A DNA stretch of 28,334 bases from Gnetum montanum (Eukaryota; Streptophyta; Gnetopsida; Gnetales; Gnetaceae): contig MNCI01006063.1 in the NCBI GenBank assembly GCA_015680685.1, forward strand, positions 37,582 through 65,915, in the 5' to 3' direction. A program made the translations under genes and the position numbers. The notes beneath the pieces are model-generated. The model worked only from the letters and a program-made list of their open reading frames with translations. It had not been told where the DNA came from and did no database searches. Positions 21,691 to 28,334 of this stretch are shown in pieces. Within the stretch, counting starts at the first letter, position 1. Every line of letters begins with the position of its first letter.

Positions 21691-21958
21691 GTTGAAGAGA
21701 AACTTATGTTTTTTTGGTGTTTTTATGTTTCAAATTTTTTAAGGCCTTTTTGATCTTTATAAGATGAGTAAAAGTAAAGAAAAAGAAAGGTTGTAATAAA
21801 TAAGTAAAAATGCCAATGAAAATAGAAACTTAGGCCACATGCATAAAAATTAAAATAAAGTACATAAAAAGGTATAACAAATTAAGAAAGCAAGGTTAGG
21901 CTACATGGGCATTAGTGAATCTAGTTATAATGGCATGCAAATGTTAGTGCGTACTTTA
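21691..21958. other. A-rich spacer between minisatellite and protease end
   Basis: Adenine-rich on the plus strand, without coding potential. At its right border the protease frame on the minus strand ends CTACACAAGTAAAGT, which contains a possible 5' splice donor (GT at 21959-21958). Confidence 0.4.
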
Positions 21959-21959
21959 C

Positions 21960-22813
21960 TTGTGTAGATTCTTCCTAATCTTTGAAGTAATAGGAAATGA
22001 GTAAGGTCTACTCTACACAAGCTTATATTCACCATCATCTTCACTAATGATGTTGAAAGGAAGTTCATTCCATAACACATCCCATTACCTATCATTGTCA
22101 TCATTGGCTATTTGTTCCCTCTTTGGTTGATGGATTTCATGGATAAAAGCTTCTTTTTTAAGCTTCATTTTAGACCCCTATTCTATGTTCACATTGTTGA
22201 TAGCCAAGAGAACTACAGCATCACTATGAATGATGATTTCACCTCAGTCATAAGGAAGGTGAATTTCTTGATGGATGGATAAGGACATGGCCCATACTTG
22301 GAGCAACCACAACCTTCCCAAGATAAGGTTGAATCCCGATGTCTCGTCCACCACCAAGAAATTAATGGTTGTATGGAATTTCTCCCCTACCAAAGAGTGC
22401 AAGAAGATAGACCCCTTGATAGCAACCCTTGATCCATTGAAGGATTTGAGAGTTGCAATTGTTGTAGGTTGTATTTGCTTAGTCAAGCCCAAGTAATTAA
22501 TAATGGTGCATGGGATGAAATTTGTTGTAGCTCCATCTTCAACATGCACCTGATGCACTTTAAAATACCCTACATGTATGTTTATCAATAGAGAAGCCCT
22601 AGTTACTTCACCATTTTTGGGATTAACCTTGATTTTGTAATCACAAAATACTAATAGTGTTGACTTTTCCTTCCTTGGTAAGGAAAGAACTAACACTGCA
22701 TGGATGGCTTCATCATCAGTGGGGAAGTTCTCACTAATGAGGATGAAATTCAACATTTTGACTAACACCTCATGATGTTTTGCAAAAGTCATGATGAGAT
22801 CATATAAACTCAA
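21960..22813 (-). pseudogene. Aspartic protease of the old Tat-lineage element and its downstream linker
   Basis: The 189-codon frame 22813-22244 begins in the gag-protease linker and carries the protease: INIHVGYFKVHQVHVEDGAT with TNFIPCTIINYLGLTKQIQP, then SFNGSRVAIKGSIFLHSLVG, and FNLILGRLWLLQVWAMSLSI. In relatives the active-site text is V-D-G-G-[AS]-x-x-N; here it is V-E-D-G-A, so the catalytic Asp is Glu. L-[IL]-L-G-R-x-W is the second conserved motif. After a TGA at 22244 the same frame stays readable for about 95 codons (SDAVVLLAINNVNIE, NELPFNIISEDDGEYKLV, SFPITSKIRKNLHK) with three stops, and stops making sense at 21960. This long frame was co-linear with RT in the ancestor. Confidence 0.85.
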
Positions 22814-22849
22814 GGATTTATTCTTTTTCTTAAGAGATTATTTCACTTG

Positions 22850-24725
22850 AACCATTACATTGAGGAGGTTTTTATCATTAACCATGGGCTTGTCACCCCA
22901 GTTTTGCTTCAATTCCTCCATGCACCCCAAAATGCAAACTTCAGCTTTAGGTTGTTGTTATTGGGGCTTTTTCTTGTTCTTTTGGTTATGAGCTTTAGTA
23001 TCCTTCTATGAATTATTGGTTGGAATGGATTTTAGTAGAGGAGGTCATGGCTATAGTCGAGAGGGGAGTTGGATTCAGTGGGTCCACCTCCTTTTGTGCC
23101 TCCATCTACTTATCACCTTTGTTACTAGGCCTTTACTTATTCTTATTCCTTTGCTTGGTTGATCTCTTTTGGTTGTTAGTCATTGGTTGTGATGAAGAGG
23201 TAGTAGCATTGGCCACCATAGGAGGCCATTGTGTAGTTGGTTGGGCTATCGTTGCTTGGTTTGTATTAGGCTAGGACACCCTAATGAAAAAAGAATCCCT
23301 TGGAGGAATTTGTAATGGTACTCATATCAAAAAGGAGGATCTTGAGCTAGTGGAAGCTGAGGAAGCCCTTTCATTGCAATGGGGTACTCAAATCATGAGT
23401 GGTTCTCTTAAGGGCCTTTGATCATCATCAATGTTGAATGCTGAAATAACGTAATGGCTATCATTAGCATTAAATGGGTCTTTATAAGCCTACGTCAACT
23501 AATTTTGTTATTATACTAGGTTGGAAGCATCTAAGACTAGCCCCTTCCTATTTATCAACCTCTATAATTCATCCTTTAGTGTGAGGTAGAAGTTTGTGTC
23601 ATGACTAGGTAATTTGTGATAATGGAAAAAATGGTCTAGTTTGAGGTACCTAGGTAATTGGGGATCATCCTTAATTGCTTGAGTGGAATCCCTGTCTATT
23701 TCACATAGCTAATTATGCTTTCTTCAAGAACCTTTAGCCATCTATTTGTATTGCATGCACCCAATCTTCAAAAGTTTATCAAGCAACTTAGATAATTTCA
23801 AAGGTGAGGTAGTGTATTTATACCTATCCTTCCTTTTGAAGTTGGATTTGGTTATTGTCGATGTAGTGGCCCTAGAGGTTGATGATTGGTTATCATGATT
23901 ATTAGTGGGAACCTTGGGTGGGTTGGCTCTTGGCCCCTAGTTGGTGGGCTTTGCCTCTTTGGTCATAGTTACTACAACTATAATATTTTGTTTATTCTTC
24001 TCTTTTTCTCTCCATGTATGTTGATTTTTATATGCTATGTAGGCTGGATCATGACTAGCCTCTGCAACATCCTCTATATTTTTGGTTTGGAAAAATTCTT
24101 GGCTAAGGGACCATGGGTCAAGATAGTAGAGCTTGGACTTGATAAAGTTGTTCACTGCCTCCTTAAATATGGCTAAAAGGTGGGCCTCAGCAATGGGTTC
24201 TTGTACTTCATTCAATAGTCCATTCACCATTGAAATGAACTTCTATATAGGCTCTAGGGTTCCCTACTTGACCTTCATGAGTTGGTCAAGTGTGGTATAA
24301 AGCTTCAAGTTATACTTGAAGCAGTTGACAAATTGGGCTATCAACTCATCCAAAGAGGATATGGATCCTTTGGGTAAGGCATTGTACCAATTAAGTGATT
24401 TTTCAATTAAGGGCATAGGGAAAATCCTCATGATGGTATGAGGCCACACCTATAAGAGTAAGCACTCAGATTGAAATGTAATAAGGTAAGCATTGGAATC
24501 ACCTTCTTCATTGTATTCGCTAAACTTGGGAATAGGGACACCAGAAGGAAGTGTCAAGGGTGAGAGCATAGGACTAATGGGAGCATCTTGGTAGAAGTCC
24601 ATAATCTTGATAGTTTGGAAGTAGAGGCTTTGTGCCTCTTCAACTCCTCCTTCAGTTCTTGGATCATCTAGAAGGCTTGATCTAGACCTTGTGGTGGCCT
24701 TGTTGGCTATAGTGTTTGTACATAT
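22850..24725 (-). pseudogene. gag of the old Tat-lineage element
   Basis: Right-to-left, FQTIKIMDFYQDAPISP and PSGVPIPKFSEYNEEGD (about 24500-24600) precede the capsid core. The core includes IFPMPLIEKSLNWYNALPKG and SISSLDELIAQFVNCF (about 24300-24420), matching the plant Retrotrans_gag form F-P-x-S-L-x-x-x-A-x-x-W-[FY]-x-x-L-P-x-G-S-I. It continues with FISMVNGLLNEVQEPIAEAH, DPWSLSQEFFQT and basic stretches. Near 23560-23640 LPSHDTNFYLTLKDELYRL matches the short His-containing motif after the capsid in Tat-type gag. Many stops interrupt it. The N-terminus is lost at the N (24734), where the younger element begins. Confidence 0.8.
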
Positions 24726-24733
24726 GACTATTG

Positions 24734-24734
24734 N
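24734..24734. other. Ambiguous base (N) at the junction with the young element
   Basis: A single unresolved base five positions before the LTR terminus TG at 24740. A small assembly join at this insertion point cannot be ruled out. Confidence 0.9.
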
Positions 24735-25326
24735 TAGAGTGCAACGAAGATAACGCTAAAGTGCCGGAAAGATGCTAACCGGGAGAGAAAAATGTATACT
24801 TCACAGAGATCAAAGATCTATGTTTCAATGCTGGATCGGATATATGTTTCCGTGTATATTACGTTACAACGGGAGAAAACCCCCAATAACTGGATACAAT
24901 ATGAGCGCAAAACAACAAGAAAACTGTGTGAACAGAAATCTGATCTACCTTGTGGACCCAAAGCCTAGGTGCAAGAATGGTAAAGCTCTGAAGTCTATCG
25001 ATCTTTTGAACGATAGAACCTGCTAACTGGGCGAGACGACTCTGCAATTCCTGTTCTGCTTCTTTGCTCCGGGTAGATCTGCTGTTAGGACTCAGGCATG
25101 CTGTGTTCTGTTTCTGCTACAGGATCGTGTTTGCAGCGGTTACCAAAAGGTTGCTCTTGTTTCCCTGCTCAAGGCGACGAGTATTCCCTTGCTCAGAAAA
25201 TGCTCTTGTCCTCTTGATCTGCTGTCAACAAAAAGCGATAAGTGCTCTCGTGCTCTGGTTTGTTAACTTGCCAACTTCTTCCTCTCTCTTCCAAAATCCC
25301 CCCCCCTGTATATTTGTCAGTCAGAG

Positions 25327-25334
25327 TATTTATA
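25327..25334 (-). promoter_or_regulatory. TATA box of the young LTR
   Basis: Reading on the minus strand, GCCTATAAATACTC is a strong TATA box. Transcription would start about 30 bases further on, near 25297. It lies about 250 bases downstream (minus) of the hairpin-repeat array, as expected for a core promoter below an enhancer-like U3. Confidence 0.7.
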
Positions 25335-25585
25335 GGCCGCGACACGCGCAACCTTGATGATGTGGGCCCGAATGTCACGGATCCTGTTGGCGCGATTCTT
25401 TTAAGTCGAACTGCGACTATGCACAACACGCTCATCAAACTGCAACTACGCACAACACGCTCGTTTGCGTGCTGTGCGTATAAAGAGCGGGCCCATGGGC
25501 ATGTGTCGGCTATGTTTGCACTCATTCGCTTTGTGTTGCGTGTATGAACGCACTGACGTCAAAACAATGAGTTCAAGATTGTTTT

Positions 25586-26030
25586 ACGCTCACCACGCAG
25601 CTGTGCGTAGCAAAGCGTAGATGTAACGTACGCTCATTACGCAGCCGTGCGTGATGAAGCGTAAACCAAGTTTTAACTTACGTTCATCACACAACTGCGC
25701 GTGATAAAGCGTAAACAATGCATAACTTACGCTTACCACGCAGCGGCGCGTGGTGGAGCGTAAGGAGCGTGCAACTTTGAATCATGACCCACGCACTGGT
25801 ACGCACCGCTGCATGACGAGCATAAAGGCCACTTATGTTATGCGCCGCAAGAAAAAGTGCCAAGTCATCGTACTTTTCTGGATTTTGCCTTCAACTGCTT
25901 TGGAGCTTATTACGCTCATCACGCTGCCGTGCGTGATAGAGCGTAAACTTGTCCTTAAACAAATTCACCTTTGGCTGTTCTCGGAGCTTATTATGCTCAT
26001 CACGCTGCCATGCGTGATAGAGCGTAAACT
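25586..26030. repeat. Array of hairpin units in the LTR U3 (6 clear copies, 1 degenerate)
   Basis: Units start at 25586, 25630, 25680, 25729, a worn copy near 25800, 25912 and 25993. Each has a left arm like ACGCTCATCACGC, a loop of about 5 bases and a right arm like GCGTGATGAAGCGTAA, which is almost its reverse complement. The first four are 44-50 bp apart. The last two belong to an 81-bp direct duplication (GGAGCTTATTACGCTCATCA near 25901 and GGAGCTTATTATGCTCATCA near 25982). Compensating changes keep the arms paired in some units (for example ACGCTTACCACG with CGTGGTGGAGCGT at 25729). All units lie upstream of the LTR TATA box. Confidence 0.8.
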
Positions 26031-26114
26031 TGTCCTTAGCCAAATTCGAGGCGTGTACTTGCTCAAATTACGAATCTCCGCGTGAGGCTGACCCGTAATT
26101 TTCACGGTGTTTCA

Positions 26115-26128
26115 ATGGCCCCTCTTTG
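26115..26128 (-). other. Polypurine tract of the young element
   Basis: On the minus strand CAAAGAGGGGCCAT immediately precedes TGAAACACC. An A/G run ending a few bases before TG is the expected plus-strand primer next to the 3' LTR. Confidence 0.5.
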
Positions 26129-26327
26129 TTGACGGTTAGAGGGCTTACCCGAAAAATGCCGACAAAGAATGCGAAACACCGGATTGGTAGAAGCAAGAAC
26201 AACGTGCATCCATGACTACTCAGGTGTGGCTCTGTTTTCATAAAAGGAAGTTTGGCGAGTATGAGAGGAAGAGTGCAACCGGAAACAGGTTCAGGGAAAA
26301 TGCAAACGGTGTTTTTATTTATGTTAA

Positions 26328-26450
26328 CAGGAATGCTTTCAAATGAGCGTTGCGCATCAATCTGAGATATCTCTGTTACAATTGTAGCAGGAATGCGTAC
26401 AGAAGGAGCATTACGCATCACTTTCTGCGATGTCTCTGCTAGCGTGAGTG
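26328..26450 (+). repeat. Short direct duplication, two ~60-bp copies
   Basis: AGGAATGCTTTCAAATGAGC (26330) and AGGAATGCGTACAGAAGGAG (26391) each lead into GC.TT.CGCATCA and end in GAT(A/G)TCTCTG. A third, weaker echo follows near 26450. It lies between the LTR and the antisense open frame and may be part of that gene's upstream region. Confidence 0.6.
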
Positions 26451-26476
26451 CGGGAAATGAAGATTTGCGTATGTGA

Positions 26477-26905
26477 ATGCTGCGTATAGGAATTGGGTGG
26501 TGGGGAAGAAGGAAACAAGGATCAAGGGAGACGTGTGTCGGGAAGAAATGTGCAAAGCTGAGTGGGTGGGCAAACCTGGGCAGCCATTTCAACACGCTGT
26601 TGTACTTCGCCGCTCAGATGGACGCACCTTTGAATGACATCCTCCAAGTTAAGCAGCCTGCAACCACAAAAAGGAAACAGGGGACGCCATTGCTTATGGA
26701 CAAAAGACGGGGTTCTTGGATTGAATACTATCTAAAGTTAGCTGGAGCTGATGTACTGGAACTGCTGAGCCGGAGCACTTGGGCAGAGCCATCAACCCTG
26801 ATGATTCGGCACTGCATACCTTCGCCAAATGGCATCAGATACGGTGCAGCTCATTGGTTGCACCGGGAGCCGGCCAGATGTATTTGGGAAGCCGGCGTCC
26901 GATAG
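26477..26905 (+). CDS. Antisense open frame between LTR and minisatellite; product unknown
   Basis: A 142-codon frame on the strand opposite to gag-pol. The first part (MLRIGIGWWGRRKQGSRE) may be untranslated. A later ATG at about 26618 opens MDAPLNDILQVKQPATTKRK and continues RRGSWIEYYLKLAGADVLEL and AEPSTLMIRHCIPSPNGIRY. After the TAG at 26903 the same frame runs on for 47 codons to 27048 (RWLAETLGAMTNEDFVEAPV...), so the stop may be recent, or this may be one exon. No domain is recognised. Tat-lineage elements such as Grande carry an antisense gene in this same place, between pol and the 3' LTR, which is the main support. The codon content looks protein-like, and the frame ends about 110 bases before the minisatellite, like the older antisense gene. 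Confidence 0.35.
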   Translation: MLRIGIGWWGRRKQGSRETCVGKKCAKLSGWANLGSHFNTLLYFAAQMDAPLNDILQVKQPATTKRKQGTPLLMDKRRGSWIEYYLKLAGADVLELLSRSTWAEPSTLMIRHCIPSPNGIRYGAAHWLHREPARCIWEAGVR

Positions 26906-27020
26906 CGATGGTTAGCGGAGACTCTTGGGGCCATGACCAATGAGGATTTCGTTGAGGCTCCCGTTAACGAGGCTAAACTCCCGGAGCTGCTTCTGCCGCG
27001 GCGGACGCGGTGGCGGCATC

Positions 27021-27075
27021 TCCGAGGGATCAGTAAGATGCCTCTGTGACTGTCCGAGGAATCAGTAAGATGCCG
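27021..27075 (+). repeat. Short duplication CCGAGG(G/A)ATCAGTAAGATGCC
   Basis: Two near-identical 21-base copies at about 27017 and 27055. A small local duplication at the border between the antisense frame and the minisatellite. Confidence 0.55.
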
Positions 27076-27767
27076 GAGGGTGGGAACGCCGGAACTGTCT
27101 CAGCGTCCCACCAGGTCGGCCGTGCAGCTGTATCGGAGATGATCACGCTCGCTTGATGTGCCTGAGCCCCAGTTTTGAGTCCTGGTAGACTATTGTTACT
27201 GATTTTAAGTCTCAGCGGACCATGGTCCCAGTTTAAAGTCTGGGCGGACCGAGGAGTGCTAGTTTTACGTCGTAGCGGACGGTAGTAAGGCTGGTTTATG
27301 GTCTCAGCAGACCGTGCTGTGAATGTCAGTTTTATGTCATGACTCAAGGACAAATCTATGCTGATTTCACGTCTCAGCAGACGGCTACTTACCTGTGCCA
27401 GCTTAGCGTCGTGGCGGACGCGTGCAAAGGGTGCCAGTTTTTCGTCTTGGCGGACCTGTACAACATTGCCAGTTTTGCGTCGTAGCGGACGGTAGCCTCT
27501 TACCAGTTTAGCGTCGTGGCGGACGCGTGCAGAAGATGCCAGTTTATCGTCATAGCGGACGGTCAGTGCCAGTTTAACGTCGTAGCGGACGTTTGATGCC
27601 AGTTTAACGTCGTAGCGGATGATCAATGCCAGTTTAACGTCGTAGCGGACGATCAGTGCCAGTTTAACATCGTAGCGGACGATCAGTGCCAGTTTAACGT
27701 CGTAGCGGACGATCAGTGCCAGTTTAACGTCGTAGCGGACGATGGTCGTCATACCTGCTGTCGACAC
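27030..27767 (-). CDS. Open frame through the minisatellite, decapeptide repeats
   Basis: Starting 12 bases after the integrase stop but in another frame, a 245-codon frame crosses the whole repeat array. Because the unit is 30 bp, it translates as a repeated decapeptide, VRYDVKLALI. The first seven copies are nearly perfect, then decay to RVRHDAKLV-like and finally unrelated text. No known family, signal or membrane segment is visible. It may be an accident of a period divisible by three, but the lack of stops over 738 bases in a non-coding array is notable. Translation would need reinitiation, frameshifting or a spliced message. Confidence 0.25.
   Translation of the reverse strand: MSTAGMTTIVRYDVKLALIVRYDVKLALIVRYDVKLALIVRYDVKLALIIRYDVKLASNVRYDVKLALTVRYDDKLASSARVRHDAKLVRGYRPLRRKTGNVVQVRQDEKLAPFARVRHDAKLAQVSSRLLRREISIDLSLSHDIKLTFTARSAETINQPYYRPLRRKTSTPRSAQTLNWDHGPLRLKISNNSLPGLKTGAQAHQASVIISDTAARPTWWDAETVPAFPPSGILLIPRTVTEASY
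27165..27746 (+). repeat. 30-bp minisatellite after integrase (about 18 units)
   Basis: Seven consecutive 30-bp units from 27537 to 27746 open TGCCAGTTTAACGTCGTAGC and end GGACGATCAG, with only one to a few changes each. From 27537 leftward another eleven units are 29-38 bp and progressively more diverged. The homogeneous end is next to the integrase stop. The core GTC(G/T)(T/C)AGCGGAC is retained in most. It sits where Tat/Ogre elements are known to carry tandem repeats, between pol and the 3' LTR. Confidence 0.9.
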
Positions 27768-27778
27768 CTTCGTTGCTG

Positions 27779-28333
27779 CTAGATGAAGTACCGCTTTAGA
27801 TACACATGATTTACAAGATTTGCTAACTCGTTGTCATTGACGTCTGCCAATTTGAACGCTCCATTGCTGTATGCGTTGGTTACCAAGAAAGGGCCTTCCC
27901 AGTTTGCAGAGAACTTGCCTACTGGTTCACGCACAGCCTTGAGAACCAAGTCTCCTTTCTTGATCGGACGCTGCTGAAGGTTGTGATGATGCTTTTGTCT
28001 CTGTTTATCCTGATATTTCTCAATTGCCTCAAGAGCCTGTATCCGCTTCTCTTCCAATGACTCCAAGTCCATTATTCGAGCCTCGGTGTGTTGAGTCTCA
28101 TTTATAATGGTGGAGAGGACCATTCTCAGAGAAGGAATTTGCAACTCCAGAGGTAGCACTGCCTCAGATCTGTAAACCAGACTATAGGGCGTACTGCCTG
28201 TAGCTGTTCTACAGGTAGTACGATATGCCCATAGCACGTAGAGGATCTGCTCATGCCACCGCCTTTTGTTGCCGTCGAGCATTTTCTTGAGTAAATTGAT
28301 TATTATCTTGTTCGATGCTTCAGCTTGACCATT
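27779..28333 (-). CDS. Integrase C-terminal part of the young Tat-lineage element (partial)
   Basis: The frame is open from the window edge to a TAG at 27779-27781. It begins with the end of the catalytic core, NGQAEASNKIIINLLKKML, including the third catalytic residue (Glu codon 28319-28321). The C-terminal domain follows: WAYRTTCRTATGSTPYSLVY, RSEAVLPLELQIPSLRM, the coiled Gln/Lys-rich region (EKYQDKQRQKHHHNLQQRP) and the final module KKGDLVLKAVREPVGKFSAN, WEGPFLVTNAYSNGAFKLAD, LKRYFI. All are standard for plant Ty3/gypsy integrases and nothing is broken. It shares YSLVY.SxAxLPLEL and KGDLVLK-like blocks with the decayed integrase at 6993-7330. It lacks its N-terminus only because the window ends. 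Confidence 0.92.
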   Translation of the reverse strand, partial: NGQAEASNKIIINLLKKMLDGNKRRWHEQILYVLWAYRTTCRTATGSTPYSLVYRSEAVLPLELQIPSLRMVLSTIINETQHTEARIMDLESLEEKRIQALEAIEKYQDKQRQKHHHNLQQRPIKKGDLVLKAVREPVGKFSANWEGPFLVTNAYSNGAFKLADVNDNELANLVNHVYLKRYFI

Positions 28334-28334
28334 T

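Larger units (their letters stand above)
6993..24733 (-). mobile_element. Old Tat/Ogre-lineage Ty3/gypsy element, split and interrupted
   Basis: Reading right to left on the minus strand: gag (24725-22850), protease (22813-about 21960), then about 11.7 kb of other material, then pre-RT, RT, two RNase H domains and integrase (10265-6993). Many in-frame TAG, TAA and TGA codons replace Gln, Arg or Trp positions, as expected from cytosine deamination. The RNase H-like region followed by a second, archaeal-type RNase H is a hallmark of the Tat/Ogre lineage. The right end runs into a younger element at 24740 (an N at 24734), and the left end is cut by the plus-strand element at 6993. No LTR that clearly belongs to this copy is seen, unless the sequence starting at 10287 is one. 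Whether gag-protease and RT-integrase are halves of one insertion is likely but not proven. Confidence 0.75.
24740..26114 (-). repeat. 3' LTR of the young element (about 1375 bp, ends inferred)
   Basis: On the minus strand it would start TGAAACACCG (26114) directly after a polypurine tract and end ...CTTCGTTGCA (24740). TGAAAC and GTTGCA form a short imperfect terminal inverted repeat. A TATA box at 25334-25327 divides a U3 of about 780 bp, filled with hairpin repeats, from R-U5. The other LTR is outside the window, so the ends rest on TG/CA, the polypurine tract and the sharp composition change at 24735-24740. Confidence 0.55.
24740..28334 (-). mobile_element. Young Tat-lineage Ty3/gypsy element, 3' part only
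   Basis: From the right edge of the window: integrase C-terminus (intact), a 30-bp minisatellite, an antisense open frame on the plus strand, a polypurine tract and an LTR that ends at 24740. The sequence is markedly richer in CG dinucleotides than everything to its left and the integrase has no stops, so the insertion is recent compared with its host element. The rest of the element, including gag-pol and the 5' LTR, lies beyond 28334. Confidence 0.8.

Noticed and set aside
25064-25547. Overlapping open frames in the young LTR
   Set aside because: They lie across the TATA box and R region of the LTR in several frames, without motifs.
25586-26030. CRISPR-like array
   Set aside because: Repeats are palindromic and spaced at about 49 bp, but the intervening sequences are partly alike, unit spacing is irregular and the context is a plant LTR.
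26068-26595. 175-codon minus-strand open frame
   Set aside because: It crosses the polypurine tract and LTR start and contains the 60-bp duplication; no domain. More likely non-coding element sequence.
24740-26862. A longer LTR reaching GGTTGCA at 26862
   Set aside because: That end would also give a terminal inverted repeat, but no purine tract precedes it on the minus strand and it would include the antisense open frame. The end at 26114 with CAAAGAGGGG beside it fits better.

Overview
The window is nuclear plant DNA built almost entirely of nested, mostly decayed retrotransposons, with two broken host-gene copies at the left edge. No complete host gene, rRNA, tRNA or CRISPR array is visible. 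The cues are plant Ty3/gypsy proteins, a primer site like the 3' end of plant tRNA-Asp, a dual RNase H layout of the Tat/Ogre lineage, plant aminoacylase and receptor-kinase remnants, and very old insertions that were never purged. A seed plant with a large genome, possibly a gymnosperm, fits best, but the species is inference.

Layout, left to right. (1) 230-2016, minus: an intronless, degenerate aminoacylase-1-like copy and a fragment of a receptor-like kinase domain. (2) 2019-6992, plus: a gag-protease-only Ty3/gypsy element with a truncated 5' LTR, primer site, gag, protease, long non-coding interior, polypurine tract and full 3' LTR with TG..CA ends. It cuts into (3). (3) 6993-24733, minus: an old Tat-lineage element read right to left. 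Gag and protease lie at 24725-21960, and RT, two RNase H domains and integrase lie at 10265-6993. All are riddled with stops. (4) 10287-21960: about 11.7 kb separating protease from RT. It holds an array of about 190-bp units with inverted-repeat cores (10650-14080), a decayed intron-bearing gene on the plus strand (14365-21150, with a LINE fragment in its first intron), and a 30-bp-type minisatellite at both ends. (5) 24740-28334, minus: a much younger, CpG-rich Tat-lineage element with the intact integrase C-terminus, a 30-bp minisatellite, an antisense open frame, a polypurine tract and an LTR whose U3 carries an array of hairpin units.

The most interesting pattern is that regions 4 and 5 repeat one architecture on the plus strand: a tandem array of inverted repeats, then a gene antisense to gag-pol, then a 30-bp minisatellite. 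In the old copy the antisense gene appears to have had several short GT-AG introns. That is mechanistically sensible, because introns lying antisense to the genomic RNA of an LTR element would not be spliced out during retrotransposition. Exact boundaries, and whether region 4 is a nested element, a rearranged 3' end or a huge protease-RT intron, cannot be settled by reading alone.
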